Part shown: piece by piece, positions 5,664-6,976 of the stretch
Numbering within the stretch: the first letter of the stretch is position 1
Layout of the letters: the number at the start of each line of letters is the position of its first letter
Assembly (NCBI GenBank): GCA_009712615.1
Contig: WASR01000098.1
Location: 1-6,976 of the forward strand
Direction of reading: 5' to 3'
Length of the DNA stretch: 6,976 bases
Source: Methanobacterium sp.
GTDB lineage: Archaea > Methanobacteriota > Methanobacteria > Methanobacteriales > Methanobacteriaceae
The notes under the pieces: generated by a model
Databases searched by the model: none
Told to the model about the DNA's origin: nothing
Seen by the model: only the letters and a program-made list of their open reading frames with translations
Translations under genes and position numbers: made by a program

Positions 5664-6872
5664 TTAGTTTGATTTCTGTGTTTTAATGGCATTTTCCAGG
5701 TGTTTCTCTATTCTTTCACCTGCGTGTTCCAGTGTCCAGAACCTTTCCACTTCGTTTATGGAATTTTTACCCATTTCATGGAGCTTTGTTTTGTTGTTCA
5801 GTGTTTGTGTTACTGCATCTGCAAATTTTTGTGGGTCGCGTTCAACCAGCACTCCTGTTTTGTTTTCGAGCACAGTTTCCCGGACCCCACCTTCCTTTAC
5901 ACCTATTACTGGTGTTCCACATCCCATTGATTCTATTGGAACCAATCCAAATGGTTCGAGGTAAGGTGCATAGAGAACCAGTTTGGATGTGTTGTAGAGC
6001 TCCACAAGCTTCTCATCATCCACCATGTCCATAATTTCCAGGTTTACACCCAGTTTATTTGCAAGGTTCACAATGTAATTTTTCCATTCATTAATTGAGT
6101 GATTGGCAGCTATAATGAGTTTAGGTCTTGATTCTGGTTTTATCAGGCTTAAAGATTCTATTAAAAAATCATACCCCTTGGTTGGGGTTATTGTGCCAAC
6201 AGAGAGTACATGGTCCTCAACTGGAAGGTTCATGTTCCGGAATATGGTAGTATCTATTCCAAGATATGATACATAGGAGTTAAGTCCGTAACCTTTGAGT
6301 ATTGATTCCCTTGAGTAATAGGAGTTTGCGATTATGTACTTGGCGTACTGGGCATTTTGTATGTCTATTTTTTGATCTCTATTGTCGGAGTAATTGAATA
6401 TTGCTTCCTTTATTTTGTTGGGTTGGTTTTCCACCATTTTTTCCAATTTTGTTAAGATGGCTTCGTCCCTGGTTGGTTGCTGACAGTAGTAAACAGTTGG
6501 TTTATTTATGTACTTGAGAAAGAATGGGGATAATGTGTACTGATCCTGCTCACAGAGCACAACATCATGATCAGAATTGTTGATATTTCCTGCAATATCC
6601 CGCTGTGCTGCTTCAAGATCCCTGAGTGAAATGTTTTTAATGAATGGTGGAATGTATTTAAATGAAGAATATAACCAGCCACCCATGGTACTCTTAACAT
6701 GGTATAGGTGTACTTCATCAACCAGTTCATTTAATGGTAAAAAATCCTCGTCTGCTGTTGAAGGCAGGTATGCCTCAACACTGTGACCTTTATTAATAAG
6801 ATAATTTATGGTTCCGTAGAGTGCTCTTTTAGCACCTCCACTTGGTAAATTATGAAATACTGCAATTTTCAT
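5664..6872 (-). CDS. Glycosyltransferase family 4-like (GT-B, group 1)
   Basis: This 402-residue retaining-type GT-B enzyme has both domains intact. The N-terminal acceptor domain starts at MKIAVFHNLPSGGAKRALYG, where the GGAKR loop (12-16) resembles the glycine-rich loop of GT4 enzymes, and includes YYCQQPTRDEA (128-138). The linker carries the typical SYLGID (202-207). The donor-binding domain has SVGTITPTKGYDFLIES (224-240), MDMVDDEKLVELYNTS (281-296), and the EX7E motif EPFGLVPIE (306-314), followed by GCGTPVIGVKEGGVRE (317-332). These motifs bind the nucleotide sugar; the donor is not predictable. AAGGAG (6885-6880) lies 7 bases before ATG at 6872, a strong start. It is the first gene of the cluster inside the window. 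It probably acts with the two following transferases on a surface glycan. Confidence 0.93.
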   Translation of the reverse strand: MKIAVFHNLPSGGAKRALYGTINYLINKGHSVEAYLPSTADEDFLPLNELVDEVHLYHVKSTMGGWLYSSFKYIPPFIKNISLRDLEAAQRDIAGNINNSDHDVVLCEQDQYTLSPFFLKYINKPTVYYCQQPTRDEAILTKLEKMVENQPNKIKEAIFNYSDNRDQKIDIQNAQYAKYIIANSYYSRESILKGYGLNSYVSYLGIDTTIFRNMNLPVEDHVLSVGTITPTKGYDFLIESLSLIKPESRPKLIIAANHSINEWKNYIVNLANKLGVNLEIMDMVDDEKLVELYNTSKLVLYAPYLEPFGLVPIESMGCGTPVIGVKEGGVRETVLENKTGVLVERDPQKFADAVTQTLNNKTKLHEMGKNSINEVERFWTLEHAGERIEKHLENAIKTQKSN

Positions 6873-6976
6873 CTCTAAACTCCTTAAATATTTGAATCTA
6901 ATCTAAAAAGTACTCACAACATCCCTAGATCATGGATAAATGATTTATTATACAATCAGCTGCCTATTTTTTTTAT
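6873..6976 (-). promoter_or_regulatory. Upstream region of the glycosyltransferase cluster
   Basis: These 104 bases contain no gene. Read on the minus strand, TTGTATAATAAATC (about 6957-6944) is a TATA candidate that would start transcription near 6925, with a leader of about 50 bases. It overlaps a perfect 13-bp palindrome, ATAAAT-G-ATTTAT (6936-6948). A T8 run on the plus strand (6967-6974) is not oriented to end a minus-strand transcript, so read-through from a gene beyond the edge is also possible. Confidence 0.4.

Noticed and set aside
5451..6034. Several plus-strand open frames opposite the glycosyltransferases
   Set aside because: They overlap each other in different frames, are Cys/Phe/Ser-rich and lie opposite intact conserved domains.

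Overview
The window looks like chromosomal DNA of a methanogenic archaeon, most likely of the Methanobacterium group. This is inference. The sequence is AT-rich. Its ribosome binding sites are complementary to an archaeal 16S tail (GGAG, GAGGT, GGGTGA, GTGAT), it has TATA-box-like promoters instead of bacterial -35/-10 pairs, and it ends genes with long T-runs. A stand-alone short PRC-barrel protein also fits a methanogen. There are seven protein genes and almost no spare space. I see no RNA gene, mobile element, CRISPR array or clear pseudogene.

Region A (about 66-3310, minus strand) is a regulated exporter operon read in the order PadR-type repressor (2875-3234), small membrane HAAS-like protein (2448-2885), ABC ATPase (1417-2358), ABC-2 permease (155-1411). 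The repressor and the HAAS-like gene overlap by 11 bases. A TATA box (3301-3308) is followed at once by a 28-bp imperfect palindrome (3269-3296) covering the expected transcription start, which suggests autorepression. The operon ends in a hairpin followed by ten T residues (66-107). The expected logic is that the repressor, modulated by a ligand and perhaps by the membrane HAAS-like protein, controls synthesis of a DrrAB/NatAB-like exporter.

Region B (3467-3754, plus strand) is a single 95-residue PRC-barrel protein, divergent from the PadR operon. It is separated from the convergent glycosyltransferase gene by T-runs in both directions and an 11-bp-arm hairpin (3783-3826).

Region C (3847-6976, minus strand) carries three consecutive glycosyltransferase genes: a GT-B, GT4-like enzyme (5664-6872), a short GT-A enzyme with HQDV in place of a standard DxD (4896-5642), and a COG1216-type GT2 enzyme with a C-terminal hydrophobic segment (3847-4806). 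They probably help build a surface polysaccharide or protein-linked glycan. The cluster may continue past the right edge.

Most of the window is recognisable. The points most worth a second look are the PadR operator and the PadR/HAAS pair, six N-glycosylation sequons confined to the outer loop of the permease, a large insertion in the GT2 enzyme, and a perfect inverted repeat in the leader between the last two glycosyltransferase genes. I did not find a clearly new system.
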